A DNA stretch of 64,000 bases from Clostridia bacterium (lineage in GTDB: Bacteria > Bacillota > Clostridia > TANB77 > CAG-508), in assembly GCA_900770385.1 (NCBI GenBank), contig CAAGKK010000023.1:1-64000 (forward strand), in the 5' to 3' direction. The position numbers were made by a program, and so were the translations under genes. A model generated the notes under the pieces. It saw only the letters and a list, made by a program, of their open reading frames with translations, was not told the origin of the DNA and made no database searches. Positions 25,048 to 33,164 of this stretch are shown here, piece after piece (the stretch's first letter is position 1; each line of letters begins with the position of its first letter).

Positions 25048-26196
25048 ATGCAAGAATATTTTTATAAAAAAGAATATAAATATATGTATTTAAGTATATT
25101 TTCATATAGTTTTGCAAATGCATTAAGTGAGACTTTTGGGACAGTTATGTTATATAAAGCAGGATTGCCTATATATATAATCTTATTAATATATGGTATT
25201 AGATTTCTTATCATGGGGTTAATAACTCCGTTATTTGTCACTATATCTAACAAGATAGGTATTGCAAAATGTATTTTAATTTCAAATATATTTAATATCA
25301 TATATGCTTACTTTATTTTGATTAATAAAAATTTGATAGCTAATATAGTTATATTTGTAATTGTCTTAGGTTTAAATGGCTTATCAAATCCATCTTCAGA
25401 TGCATTATCTAGTAAATATGTAGAAACTAAGCACAGAGGAAGGTTTAATAGTTTGTACAGTATAAGTAAAATATTAGGAACTGTTCTAGCCAGTTGTTTA
25501 GTTGCTTGGGGTGTAATAAGTAATAATACATTAATACTTTTTGCTATACTAACGATATTTTTCTTCATACAATATTTAGCAATACTGAAGATAGACTATA
25601 AACCAGAAAGAAAATCAAGTGTATTTAAATCTAGTATAAAATATTTAATTAAAAGTAAGAGTAAATATAAAATAATATATGCTTTGAAAACTAATCATAT
25701 AATAGAAAGACAATTTGTTCCTTTATATTTATATTTAATACTAAAGAATTTTAAAGCATTTTCTATAGTTACAATAATATCACTTCTATTTCAGACTATA
25801 ACTATTATTTTAATAGGAAAATACACAGATAAAAATATTAAAAAATCAAATAATTTAGTTACAATTATCAAAAGTAGTATTACACTTGTATATTTATTTG
25901 TGAAAAACAAATTTATTATTTCGTTAAATAAAACTGTTAGTGATAATGTAGCAAAGGTTTATGAAACATCAATACAAACATCAATTCAAAATATTATTAA
26001 AAAATCAGAAGAAGATAGTGATTTACTATCTTCGGTTGGTCAAATGAGTTTGTGTTTTACTGAAGTTGTAGTATTTTTCATGTTAGCGATATTGGCTAAT
26101 TTTATAGGTGAAAAAATATTTTATGTAATATTTATACTATCTATAATCTCAACTATAGCTATAAATTTGGAGATAAAAAAAGAATGCAAAATATAG
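25048..26196 (+). CDS. MFS-type transporter
   Basis: The 382-residue protein has about 11-12 hydrophobic helices and a short basic loop between helices 2 and 3, the MFS layout. Features include NALSETFGTVMLYKAGLP near helix 1 and the charged loop SKYVETKHRGRFNSLYSISK. It is the third gene of the C15-HAD-MFS unit (RBS AAGGAGGAAGA). Direction and substrate are unknown; export of a product of the two hydrolases, or of a toxic analogue, is inference. Confidence 0.82.
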   Translation: MQEYFYKKEYKYMYLSIFSYSFANALSETFGTVMLYKAGLPIYIILLIYGIRFLIMGLITPLFVTISNKIGIAKCILISNIFNIIYAYFILINKNLIANIVIFVIVLGLNGLSNPSSDALSSKYVETKHRGRFNSLYSISKILGTVLASCLVAWGVISNNTLILFAILTIFFFIQYLAILKIDYKPERKSSVFKSSIKYLIKSKSKYKIIYALKTNHIIERQFVPLYLYLILKNFKAFSIVTIISLLFQTITIILIGKYTDKNIKKSNNLVTIIKSSITLVYLFVKNKFIISLNKTVSDNVAKVYETSIQTSIQNIIKKSEEDSDLLSSVGQMSLCFTEVVVFFMLAILANFIGEKIFYVIFILSIISTIAINLEIKKECKI

Positions 26197-26242
26197 GTTT
26201 TATCAATTGATGCAAAGAAAATAAAATATTAGAAAAGCATTA

Positions 26243-26312
26243 TGTCAATGGGGACGGAGAACTTTGACACACATTATGAAAGATAGTGTGCTAGATCTCC
26301 TCATAAAAAAGA
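26243..26312. repeat. REP-family repeat, solo copy 2
   Basis: TGTCAATGGGGACGGAG then ACTTTGACACACATTATGAA and TGCTAGATCTCCTCATAAAA. The right part matches copies 3-5. It lies between the MFS gene and the next HAD gene. Confidence 0.8.
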
Positions 26313-26359
26313 AAGTAAATTAAAAGAACTTATAAAAATTTTAAATTTAGGAGATAAAA

Positions 26360-26890
26360 ATGGATAGATGCAATTTATTAAAATTGTGTAATTGTAATGT
26401 TGGATTTGACATAGATTATACACTTACTAGGGATGACGGATTTTATAAAAAATATATCGATAATTACTTAAAAAAAAATAATTTAAACTACAATTATATA
26501 AAAAATACAAAGTATATAGATAAAATGTATGAATGGCCTAACGGTGAATATATAAAATTTAAACAAAATGAGTTCATAAATTTAATGTCTGCCTTACCAT
26601 TAAATGAAAAAACAAAAAAATTCATTGAACATTTAAAAAATAATAATTGCAATATTTATATTATTACAGGCAGAAATAAAAACAAAAGAAAAATAACAGA
26701 GAGCTGGTTAGAAAAAAATAATATTTGTTATGAAAGTATTGTTTTTGGTGATAAATATAAACTAGAAACCTGTAAAAATTTAAAAATAGATTACTTTTTT
26801 GATGATAGTTCCAAAGTTGTTAATTTATTAAATGAAAATGGTATAAAAGCATATTTAATTGATGAAATTGAGAGGTTATATTATGGGTAA
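26360..26890 (+). CDS. HAD-superfamily hydrolase, paired with a P-loop kinase-like gene
   Basis: The 176-residue protein has motif I VGFDIDYTLTRDDG (residues about 13-26), motif II IYIITGRNKNKRKITESWLE (about 98) and motif IV IDYFFDDSSKVVNLL (about 148). The DxDxT nucleophile pair is intact. Its last 8 bases overlap the next gene, whose RBS (GAGAGG) is inside its final codons, so the two are translationally coupled. A decayed duplicate of this HAD end plus the kinase start lies at 38049-38219. The substrate is unknown. Confidence 0.8.
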   Translation: MDRCNLLKLCNCNVGFDIDYTLTRDDGFYKKYIDNYLKKNNLNYNYIKNTKYIDKMYEWPNGEYIKFKQNEFINLMSALPLNEKTKKFIEHLKNNNCNIYIITGRNKNKRKITESWLEKNNICYESIVFGDKYKLETCKNLKIDYFFDDSSKVVNLLNENGIKAYLIDEIERLYYG

Positions 26891-27380
26891 AGGTATTATT
26901 GTTGCAGGTTTTGGTGCAATAGGAAAAACTACATTACATAAAAAATATAAAAATGTAATAGATATGGAATCAGGTATGTATCAATGGGACAATGTTGGAT
27001 TTGAAGATATTCCTTATGAAAAAAGAAAGGGAACTACTAATAGAAAGAAAAATAAAGAATGGCCACAAAATTATTTTAAAGCAATATTAGAAGCCCAAGA
27101 AAAATACAAAATTGTATTAACTTCTATGCATTGGGATTTATTAAATTTTTTTGAAAGTAATAATATTGAATATTATCTAGCTTTTCCATCTCTGGATAGT
27201 GAAAAAGTTTTGGAAAAAAGATGTTATGATAGAGGAAATAATAAAATTTTTGTTGATAAATTAAAGAACAATTTAAAAGATTGGTATTATAAGATTAATA
27301 ATTACAATCCTAAAAAGATTTTACATATTGCAAAAAATGAATATTTAGAAGATGTCTTAAAAAAAGAAAATTTATTATAA
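26883..27380 (+). CDS. P-loop NTPase, nucleotide-kinase-like, family not recognised
   Basis: The 165-residue protein starts MGKGIIVAGFGAIGKTTLHK; GFGAIGKT is a Walker A loop (residues 9-16). Distinctive following motifs are DMESGMYQWDN, PYEKRKGTTNRKKNKEWPQN and LEKRCYDRGNN, the last like the LID arginines of small-molecule kinases. Length and layout fit a small nucleoside/nucleotide or sugar kinase, but I cannot place it in a named family. ATG 26883 is chosen because GAGAGG precedes it. It is coupled to the HAD gene upstream; a truncated second copy is at 38085. Confidence 0.7.
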   Translation: MGKGIIVAGFGAIGKTTLHKKYKNVIDMESGMYQWDNVGFEDIPYEKRKGTTNRKKNKEWPQNYFKAILEAQEKYKIVLTSMHWDLLNFFESNNIEYYLAFPSLDSEKVLEKRCYDRGNNKIFVDKLKNNLKDWYYKINNYNPKKILHIAKNEYLEDVLKKENLL

Positions 27381-27493
27381 TTGAAGTATAATGTGTAGGA
27401 TATAGGTTTATCAATGAATAGAAATTGACACAGACTAGAATTTAAAAAAACTAACTTCTGAGATAAAAGTTGAAAAAGTAGGAGTAATAAACA

Positions 27494-28300
27494 ATGAATT
27501 TTGAATATTTAAATCAGATGATTAAATATATAGAAGATAATCTAACTGAAAATATTGAATATAAAGAATTATCAAAAATTGTTGGTGTATCAGAATATAA
27601 TTTGCAAAGAATATTTACATTTTTAACAAATATTTCATTGGCAGAATATATTAGGAAAAGAAGATTAAGTAAGGCTTTTGAGGAATTAAAAACAACAGAT
27701 ATAAAAATCGTAGATTTAGCCGTTAAGTATCAATACGATTCCCAGATATCTTTTGCCAGAGCTTTTAAAAATATGTTTAGAATAACTCCAAGTGAATGTA
27801 AATTAAGCAATATAGAATACAAGCAATTTCCTATAATAAAATTTAATAATAGTAATGATATTTGTGAAGAATTAAATTATGAAATAAAAGAAATTGATGA
27901 GATTAAATTATATTGTGTAGAAACATCTGCAATAACTCATGAAGATCTACTTTATAATATAAGAAAATTATATTCAGATATAGAAGAAAATGGATTGTAT
28001 GAGAAATTTAATAGAGATGGTATGTATGGAATATCTATATGTAGAAAAGATGGTTATTTATATTATGTTGGTAGCAAAGAAAAATATAATAATACAAAAG
28101 AATTTATTATTCCTGCAGGCAAATATGTGATATTTAGTGCAAATTCAAGAGAACAAAAAGATATAGTAAAAACTGAAAAAATGATATATACACAATGGTT
28201 ATATTCTACTAATTATAATATTGATGATGAATTTAATTTTGAATTATATACAAGTGATAATTGCTATTTATATATGTTAATAAAAGATAAACAAAACTGA
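27494..28300 (+). CDS. AraC-family transcriptional regulator with effector-binding domain
   Basis: The 268-residue protein has an N-terminal AraC/XylS double helix-turn-helix: LSKIVGVSEYNLQRIFTFLT (about residues 25-44) and IKIVDLAVKYQYDSQISFAR with FKNMFRITPSECK (about 73-105). The C-terminal ~150 residues match the GyrI-like/bacterial transcription-activator effector domain (IKEIDEIKLYCVETSA... and IPAGKYVIFSANS), as in Rob/SoxS-like multidrug sensors. It could control neighbouring transporter units; nothing in the sequence proves this. RBS AGGAG is upstream and a terminator overlaps its end. Confidence 0.87.
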   Translation: MNFEYLNQMIKYIEDNLTENIEYKELSKIVGVSEYNLQRIFTFLTNISLAEYIRKRRLSKAFEELKTTDIKIVDLAVKYQYDSQISFARAFKNMFRITPSECKLSNIEYKQFPIIKFNNSNDICEELNYEIKEIDEIKLYCVETSAITHEDLLYNIRKLYSDIEENGLYEKFNRDGMYGISICRKDGYLYYVGSKEKYNNTKEFIIPAGKYVIFSANSREQKDIVKTEKMIYTQWLYSTNYNIDDEFNFELYTSDNCYLYMLIKDKQN

Positions 28301-28324
28301 TTTCAGTTAAGTTTATCTTTTTTT
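28282..28324 (+). terminator. Terminator overlapping the end of the AraC gene
   Basis: AAAAGATAAAC pairs with GTTTATCTTTTTT; the loop can form an inner ACTGATTTCAGT hairpin. Confidence 0.85.
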
Positions 28325-28431
28325 CTTGTATTTCGTTATAATTAAAGGTGTTTAAAGGGGATAAGGAAAAAATATTGGAAAGAACAAGATAACAATAAAA
28401 GATGAAAAAAGTAATTTGTAGAGGTGATGAA

Positions 28432-29139
28432 ATGAGAAAACCAATTATTGGAATAATAGGGAAAATTCAACCACAATATGGAGAAGATATTTGGCACAGG
28501 ATTGACGAGGTTGATGAAATAAGATATTTAATTGTGAGAAATGGTGGAACAGCAATAATGCTATTACCAACAGAAACTACTTTAAAATTTAATGATAATG
28601 ATATTAAAGACAATATAGTTTTAAGTGATGAAGAAAAAAATGAATTATATAGACAAATAGATTTATGTGATGGATTTATATTGCAAGGTGGCCTATATAG
28701 TGCAAATTATGAAATAGAAATGGCAAAAAGAATTATAGAATTAGATAAACCACTTATTGGAATTTGTGCGGGATTTAATAATATTTTAAGAGCATTAGAC
28801 ACAGATGTAATTGAAGATAAAACAAAAAGTCACGATATATATAACAAAGATTACAGGCATGAGATATCTGTAATTAAAGAAACAAAATTATATGATTTAA
28901 TAAATAAAGAAAAATATCATGTGAATAGTATTCATAGCATGATAGCACCTAAAGAAAATGTTGAAAAATATGCTAAAATATCAGCTGTATCATATGATGG
29001 TTTAGTAGAATGTTTTGAAGTATATAATAAAAAATTTATAATGGGAATAAAATGGCATCCAGAGTTAATGCTAGAGGATGAACTTCCAGATGAATTGTTT
29101 AAAGAGTTTATTTCAAAATGCAATAATGAACAGATTTAA
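28432..29139 (+). CDS. Peptidase C26 family glutamine-amidotransferase-like hydrolase (first copy)
   Basis: The 235-residue protein belongs to the gamma-glutamyl-gamma-aminobutyrate hydrolase (PuuD)/C26 group: RKPIIGIIGKIQP at the start, CDGFILQGGLYSANYE (about residue 82), the nucleophile Cys in PLIGICAGFNNILRALDTD, and HPE in MGIKWHPELMLED. Such enzymes cleave gamma-glutamyl amides. ATG 28432 is chosen because GAGGTGATGA lies just before it; the ATG at 28402 has no RBS. It is monocistronic. A second, diverged copy is at 33165. Confidence 0.83.
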   Translation: MRKPIIGIIGKIQPQYGEDIWHRIDEVDEIRYLIVRNGGTAIMLLPTETTLKFNDNDIKDNIVLSDEEKNELYRQIDLCDGFILQGGLYSANYEIEMAKRIIELDKPLIGICAGFNNILRALDTDVIEDKTKSHDIYNKDYRHEISVIKETKLYDLINKEKYHVNSIHSMIAPKENVEKYAKISAVSYDGLVECFEVYNKKFIMGIKWHPELMLEDELPDELFKEFISKCNNEQI

Positions 29140-29293
29140 CTCTATGTGAATAATACTCTAAGTATACAGTACATGGACACAAAACGATAGTTCTTGCTAA
29201 ATTATGTTAATTGTGATATACTATTTATGATACTTCGGTATTGTAGCAAATCCCACATAATAATTTATGCTAATTAACAAGGAGGAGATTGAC
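29140..29293. other. Intergenic region before the cysteine-rich protein
   Basis: It holds TTGCTA followed 17-18 nt later by GATATACT-like sequence, a possible promoter, and the strong RBS GGAGGAG at 29281. It lacks the shared GGAAGYATRG promoter seen in other units here. Confidence 0.4.
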
Positions 29294-29725
29294 ATGAAAG
29301 CTTATGCATGTGCTATCTGTGGAAAAGAACATGTAAAGTTATGGCGTCCTTATATGGACACCGAACCTCTTATCTGTGCAACATGTGCAGAAGAACGGCA
29401 AAGCCCAAGAGAGTATGATGAATGTACTTGGAAAGAAAAATCTGGATGTTATGTAGGAACTCCTACTGGACAGAAACTTCCGCTTACCAAGTGGAAAGTC
29501 AATGAAAAAGGTAAAATTCCTTCATATCATGGACCTGGTCCCAAAGGACTACCTATGGAAATGACAGACCAACTTATCGTTAACATTAAGGATGTTTCTA
29601 AATCATATTCATCTGGAGAAACAACCATGGTTCCAGCAGTCCCTGATGAATATGGGGATTTTTGGGGATATACTTCTGTACCTGAAGAATATTGTAACTG
29701 GTGGGAAGAATTACCGACAAGATAA
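29294..29725 (+). CDS. Cysteine-rich (zinc-ribbon-like) protein, unknown
   Basis: The 143-residue protein starts MKAYACAICGKEHVKLWRPY and has CxxC pairs at residues about 6-9 and 24-27 (CATCAEER), a likely zinc ribbon. The rest is rich in W, P and G (KKGLPMEM-like segment, DEYGDFWGYTSVPEEYCNWW). I do not recognise the family. Base composition is well above the neighbours in GC and uses codons such as CGG, CCG and CTT, so it was probably acquired from another genome. The start has GGAGGAG 6 nt upstream. It is monocistronic, with a strong terminator. Confidence 0.7.
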   Translation: MKAYACAICGKEHVKLWRPYMDTEPLICATCAEERQSPREYDECTWKEKSGCYVGTPTGQKLPLTKWKVNEKGKIPSYHGPGPKGLPMEMTDQLIVNIKDVSKSYSSGETTMVPAVPDEYGDFWGYTSVPEEYCNWWEELPTR

Positions 29726-29738
29726 AACCGGTAATGTT

Positions 29739-29768
29739 AAAAGAGTCTAGAATTTTCTAGACTCTTTT
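29739..29768 (+). terminator. Terminator after the cysteine-rich gene
   Basis: AAAAGAGTCTAGA pairs with TCTAGACTCTTTT around ATTT; near-perfect stem. Confidence 0.9.
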
Positions 29769-29778
29769 GATTTTTATG

Positions 29779-29878
29779 CCAATACGGAGAATTTTGACAC
29801 ACATAATGAAAGAAAGTGCGATAGATTTCTTGTAAAAAAGAAGTTCACAAACTTTAATTAGTCTGTGAATTTCTTTTT
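29779..29878. repeat. REP-family repeat with terminator-like tail, solo copy 3
   Basis: The degenerate core CCAATACGGAGAATTTTGAC is followed by ACACATAATGAAAGAAAGTG and an imperfect hairpin (GAAGTTCACAAAC/GTCTGTGAATTTC, then TTTTTA) at 29840-29878. Copies 4 and 5 have the same order. The promoter P7 follows directly. Confidence 0.75.
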
Positions 29879-29894
29879 ATTATTAAATTTTAAT

Positions 29895-29930
29895 GAAAGT
29901 ATATAAAATTTTTGTAAAATCTAGTATAAT
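29895..29930 (+). promoter_or_regulatory. Shared accessory promoter, member P7
   Basis: GAAAGTATAT begins 30 nt before TATAAT (29925-29930). It is the most diverged of the seven copies. It drives the HAD/MATE-like unit. Confidence 0.5.
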
Positions 29931-29972
29931 TATGTTAGTTTAAAACTTAATATAATGTTAGGAGTAATAAGT

Positions 29973-30443
29973 ATGATTGAAAAATTAAAAGAAAAATATG
30001 TATTTTTTGATATTGATGGGACATTATCTGAATATAGATATAAAGATAGATTATATGGTGGTGGATGTTCTGAACTTGGATGCCAATCGCTTGAAGATTT
30101 ATTATTTAATGATTTATTTTATAGGGCTAGACCACTAAAAACAATGCAAAGAGTTATAGAAAATTTGGATAGCAATAAAATATTTATCTTAGGTGCAGTT
30201 ACAACTAATAATGAAATGGAACAAAAATATAAATGGCTATCCAAACACTATCCAAATATAAAAAGAGAAAATGTATTTTTTATATGTTCTACATTATTAA
30301 AACCAGAAGTTATAATTGAATATTGTAAACATTATAATATTGATATAAAACAAACAGCATTTGTAGATGATAGAATTGATGTTTTAAGAAAAGCGGAAAC
30401 TTTAGGTATAGATTCTTACCACCCTAGTTCTTTTACAGAATAA
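29973..30443 (+). CDS. HAD-superfamily hydrolase
   Basis: The 156-residue protein has motif I YVFFDIDGTLSEYRY (residues about 10-23), a Thr motif II in IFILGAVTTNNEMEQ, lysine in STLLKPEVIIEY and motif IV TAFVDDRIDVLRKAE (about 132). A short cap (GGGCSELGCQSLEDLLFND) is probable. I start it at 29973, after TTAGGAG; the in-frame ATG at 29955 lies before that RBS. It is 17 bp upstream of a MATE-like gene, so they form one unit. The substrate is unknown. Confidence 0.8.
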   Translation: MIEKLKEKYVFFDIDGTLSEYRYKDRLYGGGCSELGCQSLEDLLFNDLFYRARPLKTMQRVIENLDSNKIFILGAVTTNNEMEQKYKWLSKHYPNIKRENVFFICSTLLKPEVIIEYCKHYNIDIKQTAFVDDRIDVLRKAETLGIDSYHPSSFTE

Positions 30444-30460
30444 TTATAAAGGATTAAAAA

Positions 30461-31678
30461 ATGAAGAGATTATTAAAAATTAGTTTTGATCTATCTTTAT
30501 TATCTTTTATACCAATAATTTCTTGGTTTTTATTAGGTATAATAGTTGATAAAAATTTAATTAATATTTTTACTTTAACTTATCCGATACAATTTATATA
30601 TTATATATTAAAATCAATATTCTCTACTGGTGCTAATATTTGTAAGGAGAAAGATAAAAATAAAAATGCAGTAATGTCTGGTTTAGTATTAGGAACGATT
30701 ATGTCTATAATTATCTTTGCTGTAATTCTATTAAATGTTGATAATTATATTAGTTTTATGAATATGAACATAAATACATATAAAGTATTTACTATATATT
30801 CTGTATTACAATTATTTATTTGTTTAGAATTTGCAATGATATTAAATAAATTATATTATGAAGAAAAAAACACATTAGCAAATAAATATTCATTAATATT
30901 TAATTTGTTAAATTTTGTTTTATTAATTGGTACATCTTTAATAACAAAAAATCAAATTACTATAATTACTGTAACATTAATTCCATTAGCATTATTTACT
31001 TTGTACATTTATATAAAAAATAGTAATAAATTCAAGTTACAATTGAATGTTTTGAAATGTATAAAATATGATTCAGTAGAATTGTTCAATAATATTGCAT
31101 TCTTCTTAATTTTTTTATTTGGCTTAAGCAATGCGCTAGAATATGGTGAGCAATTTGCAATTGCACTTACTTTTGTATCTCTTATAACGGATACACAATG
31201 GGATACTGTTGATTCTATAGTTACTGCAGCAACAATTGATATAAGTAAAAACGAATTTAACTATAAATATCATAGAAATAATGCTTATAAATTATTAGGT
31301 ATATTATTTACAACTAGCTTACTTATGTTTGCTTGTTTGTATAGTTTTTATGATTTAAATTTTAAAATTACAATGATTTATCTTGGATTTGAAATTGTAA
31401 ATTTCATGATTTATCCTATATATAGAATTAAAACTTGCTATTTGCAATTAGAATGGTCTGCTTTAAAAACTACATCTAATAAAATATGTGCTTCTATTTT
31501 AAGAATGATGCTATCTTTATTAAAAACACCATTTTGCACAGGTATAGGACAAGCGTGTTCATCAGTATATCAGTTTATTTCTGTAGGTATATTTTTTAAA
31601 TTAAATTATAATGTGGATAAAACAGGAAAAGTAACATCTAAAATCATTGCCAATGCCAATGAGGACGGAGAAATTTGA
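30461..31678 (+). CDS. MATE/MOP-type multidrug transporter-like membrane protein, C-terminus rewritten by a repeat
   Basis: The 405-residue protein has about 11-12 hydrophobic helices. The layout, with two halves each of ~6 helices and a long GLVLGTIMSIIIFAVILLNV helix, fits the MATE/MOP flippase superfamily, but classic MATE motifs are weak. The last ~8 codons (ANANEDGEI) lie inside REP copy 4, so the original C-terminus was cut or replaced; function is probably kept because all helices precede it. It is paired with the HAD gene upstream. Confidence 0.65.
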   Translation: MKRLLKISFDLSLLSFIPIISWFLLGIIVDKNLINIFTLTYPIQFIYYILKSIFSTGANICKEKDKNKNAVMSGLVLGTIMSIIIFAVILLNVDNYISFMNMNINTYKVFTIYSVLQLFICLEFAMILNKLYYEEKNTLANKYSLIFNLLNFVLLIGTSLITKNQITIITVTLIPLALFTLYIYIKNSNKFKLQLNVLKCIKYDSVELFNNIAFFLIFLFGLSNALEYGEQFAIALTFVSLITDTQWDTVDSIVTAATIDISKNEFNYKYHRNNAYKLLGILFTTSLLMFACLYSFYDLNFKITMIYLGFEIVNFMIYPIYRIKTCYLQLEWSALKTTSNKICASILRMMLSLLKTPFCTGIGQACSSVYQFISVGIFFKLNYNVDKTGKVTSKIIANANEDGEI

Positions 31679-31759
31679 CACACATCATGAAAGAAAGTAC
31701 GCTAGATTTCCTCATAAAAAGAAGTTCACAAACTTTAATTATAGTTTGTGAGCTTTTTT
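31655..31759. repeat. REP-family repeat with terminator, solo copy 4
   Basis: GCCAATGAGGACGGAG then ATTTGACACACATCATGAAA, then a strong hairpin GAAGTTCACAAACT/AGTTTGTGAGCTTTTTT (31721-31759). The left end supplies the 3' end and stop of the MATE-like gene; the right end provides its terminator. Confidence 0.8.
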
Positions 31760-31903
31760 GTGAAGCGTTTTGGGAGGTTATTTGCGAAAAAAATAGCCTA
31801 TTTTTATAGCGTTCCTGCCACAAATTTGCTCAAAAAAATAATTCGATTAATCAACTGATGTATAAATTATGACATAATAAGATTATTTTTCAATAGCTAT
31901 CGC

Positions 31904-31925
31904 ATATCAAACAAATGTTTGATAT
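31904..31925. promoter_or_regulatory. Palindromic operator before the MazF/PemK-type gene (candidate LexA box)
   Basis: ATATCAAACA and TGTTTGATAT are perfect 10-bp arms around AA. The centre AAACAAATGTTT (31909-31920) is identical to the recA site at 3428-3439. It lies 34 nt before the start codon at 31960. Confidence 0.6.
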
Positions 31926-31959
31926 GATATTGCTATATCAAATTATGGAGAGTGATACT

Positions 31960-32655
31960 ATGAATAAGGATGAAATTGAACTAAAAAACAGTGCTATTAT
32001 ACATAAGGATAATTCCTTAAACAGATTGGATTTATCTTTTCTTAAACATATTGAATTAAGTGAATATAAGAAAAGCGATTTATTAGCTTATTGGATTAAC
32101 GACTTTGCTAAATATCACGATGAAGAAAGAACATTTGATATTACAAAATCTGGTATGTACTCTCGCGGAGATGTTATAAAAGTAAATTTAGGGTTTAATA
32201 TTGGAAATGAATTAGGAGGATTGCATTATTGTATTGTTTTAAATAAATATGATAATACAAGAAACGGTGCTTTGAATGTTATTCCATTAACATCAAGAAA
32301 GGATGGTAAAAAATATGATTCATCTTCTGTAAATCTTGGAAAAGAACTTTATAATGTTTTTCAAGCGAAAATTGAAAAAGAAAAGCAAAAGTTACAACAA
32401 ATATTAGATGAATTAGAAAAAATAGACGATGTTCCTATTAATATTCAAAATATAATAGAAAAAGAACAAAAATATATTAAAAAAATGGAGAACGAAATTT
32501 CTAAAATGGAGAAAGATAGCATTGCTTTAATTAATCAAATAACAACAATTAGCAAGCAAAGGATTTTTAAAGATACTGTTAGAAGAAATGTAAAAATATC
32601 TGATAAATCACTTGACTTGATTGATAAACAGATTATAAAATTTTTTACTAAATAA
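31960..32655 (+). CDS. MazF/PemK-family toxin-like protein with coiled-coil insert
   Basis: The 231-residue protein contains the PemK/MazF beta-barrel start GMYSRGDVIKVNLGFNIGNE (residues about 55-75), LGGLHYCIVLNK and LNVIPLTSRKDGKK, and ends KQRIFKDTVRRNVKISDKSL. A ~75-residue Glu/Lys-rich coiled coil (IEKEKQKLQQILDELEKI... to MEKDSIALINQ) interrupts the barrel, as in the long clostridial and phage relatives. Family members are mRNA interferases. No antitoxin ORF lies next to it. RBS GGAGAG is 7 nt before ATG 31960; the ATG at 31915 lies inside the palindrome. A candidate SOS box lies directly upstream. Confidence 0.75.
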   Translation: MNKDEIELKNSAIIHKDNSLNRLDLSFLKHIELSEYKKSDLLAYWINDFAKYHDEERTFDITKSGMYSRGDVIKVNLGFNIGNELGGLHYCIVLNKYDNTRNGALNVIPLTSRKDGKKYDSSSVNLGKELYNVFQAKIEKEKQKLQQILDELEKIDDVPINIQNIIEKEQKYIKKMENEISKMEKDSIALINQITTISKQRIFKDTVRRNVKISDKSLDLIDKQIIKFFTK

Positions 32656-33039
32656 ATATATAGCTTAAAAAGGAGAGTTGCTAGAACTCTCCAAAATCAT
32701 TTAGGCTCCCGTCTTACTACAAAAGTAGTAGAGGGTTAAGTTAAATATATATTAACATATAATATTTAACTTGTCAAATTGAATTTGACATTAATATTAT
32801 ACGATTTGTTTGATAAATTTATACATTATTTAATGCAACTAAATGTTTTTACAGTGCTAATCATACTACACCATCTTTCCTTATTTAAGATAAAGGCGAC
32901 AAAAAAATCAACCTTTTACAGTTGACTCAATCGTTTCGTTTGGTGCGACGATTTTATCTTATGGAGCGAGTCACATACAAGTTACGAACTAAGTTCTCTA
33001 TCTGAAAGAATTATATATGAATTTTCATTTAATTTCAAT
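32656..33039. other. Noncoding region with several inverted repeats
   Basis: No ORF is seen. It contains the hairpins GGAGAGTT/AACTCTCC (32672-32692, possible terminator of the toxin gene), TACTACAAAAGTAGTA, AAGTTAAATAT/ATATTTAACTT and TGTCAAATT/AATTTGACA, and a long-range pair TAAGATAAA/TTTATCTTA with GGCGAC inside. From 32981 it shares ~70 bp with 35299-35368, ending at promoter P2. A structured RNA is possible but not recognised. Confidence 0.5.
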
Positions 33040-33075
33040 GGAAGCATGGTTATTTTTTGTAGTTTATTGTATAAT
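33040..33075 (+). promoter_or_regulatory. Shared accessory promoter, member P2
   Basis: GGAAGCATGG begins exactly 30 nt before TATAAT (33070-33075). It is upstream of the C26-MATE unit. An upstream block beginning GTTACGAACTAAGTTCTCT lies 89 nt before the -10, as at P3. Confidence 0.65.
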
Positions 33076-33164
33076 GATGTAAGTTATTACTTTTATATAA
33101 TAGATAGTGTTAAATATTCTACGAAAAAATACAATATGAAAATATAATACGAGGTGGCAATAAT

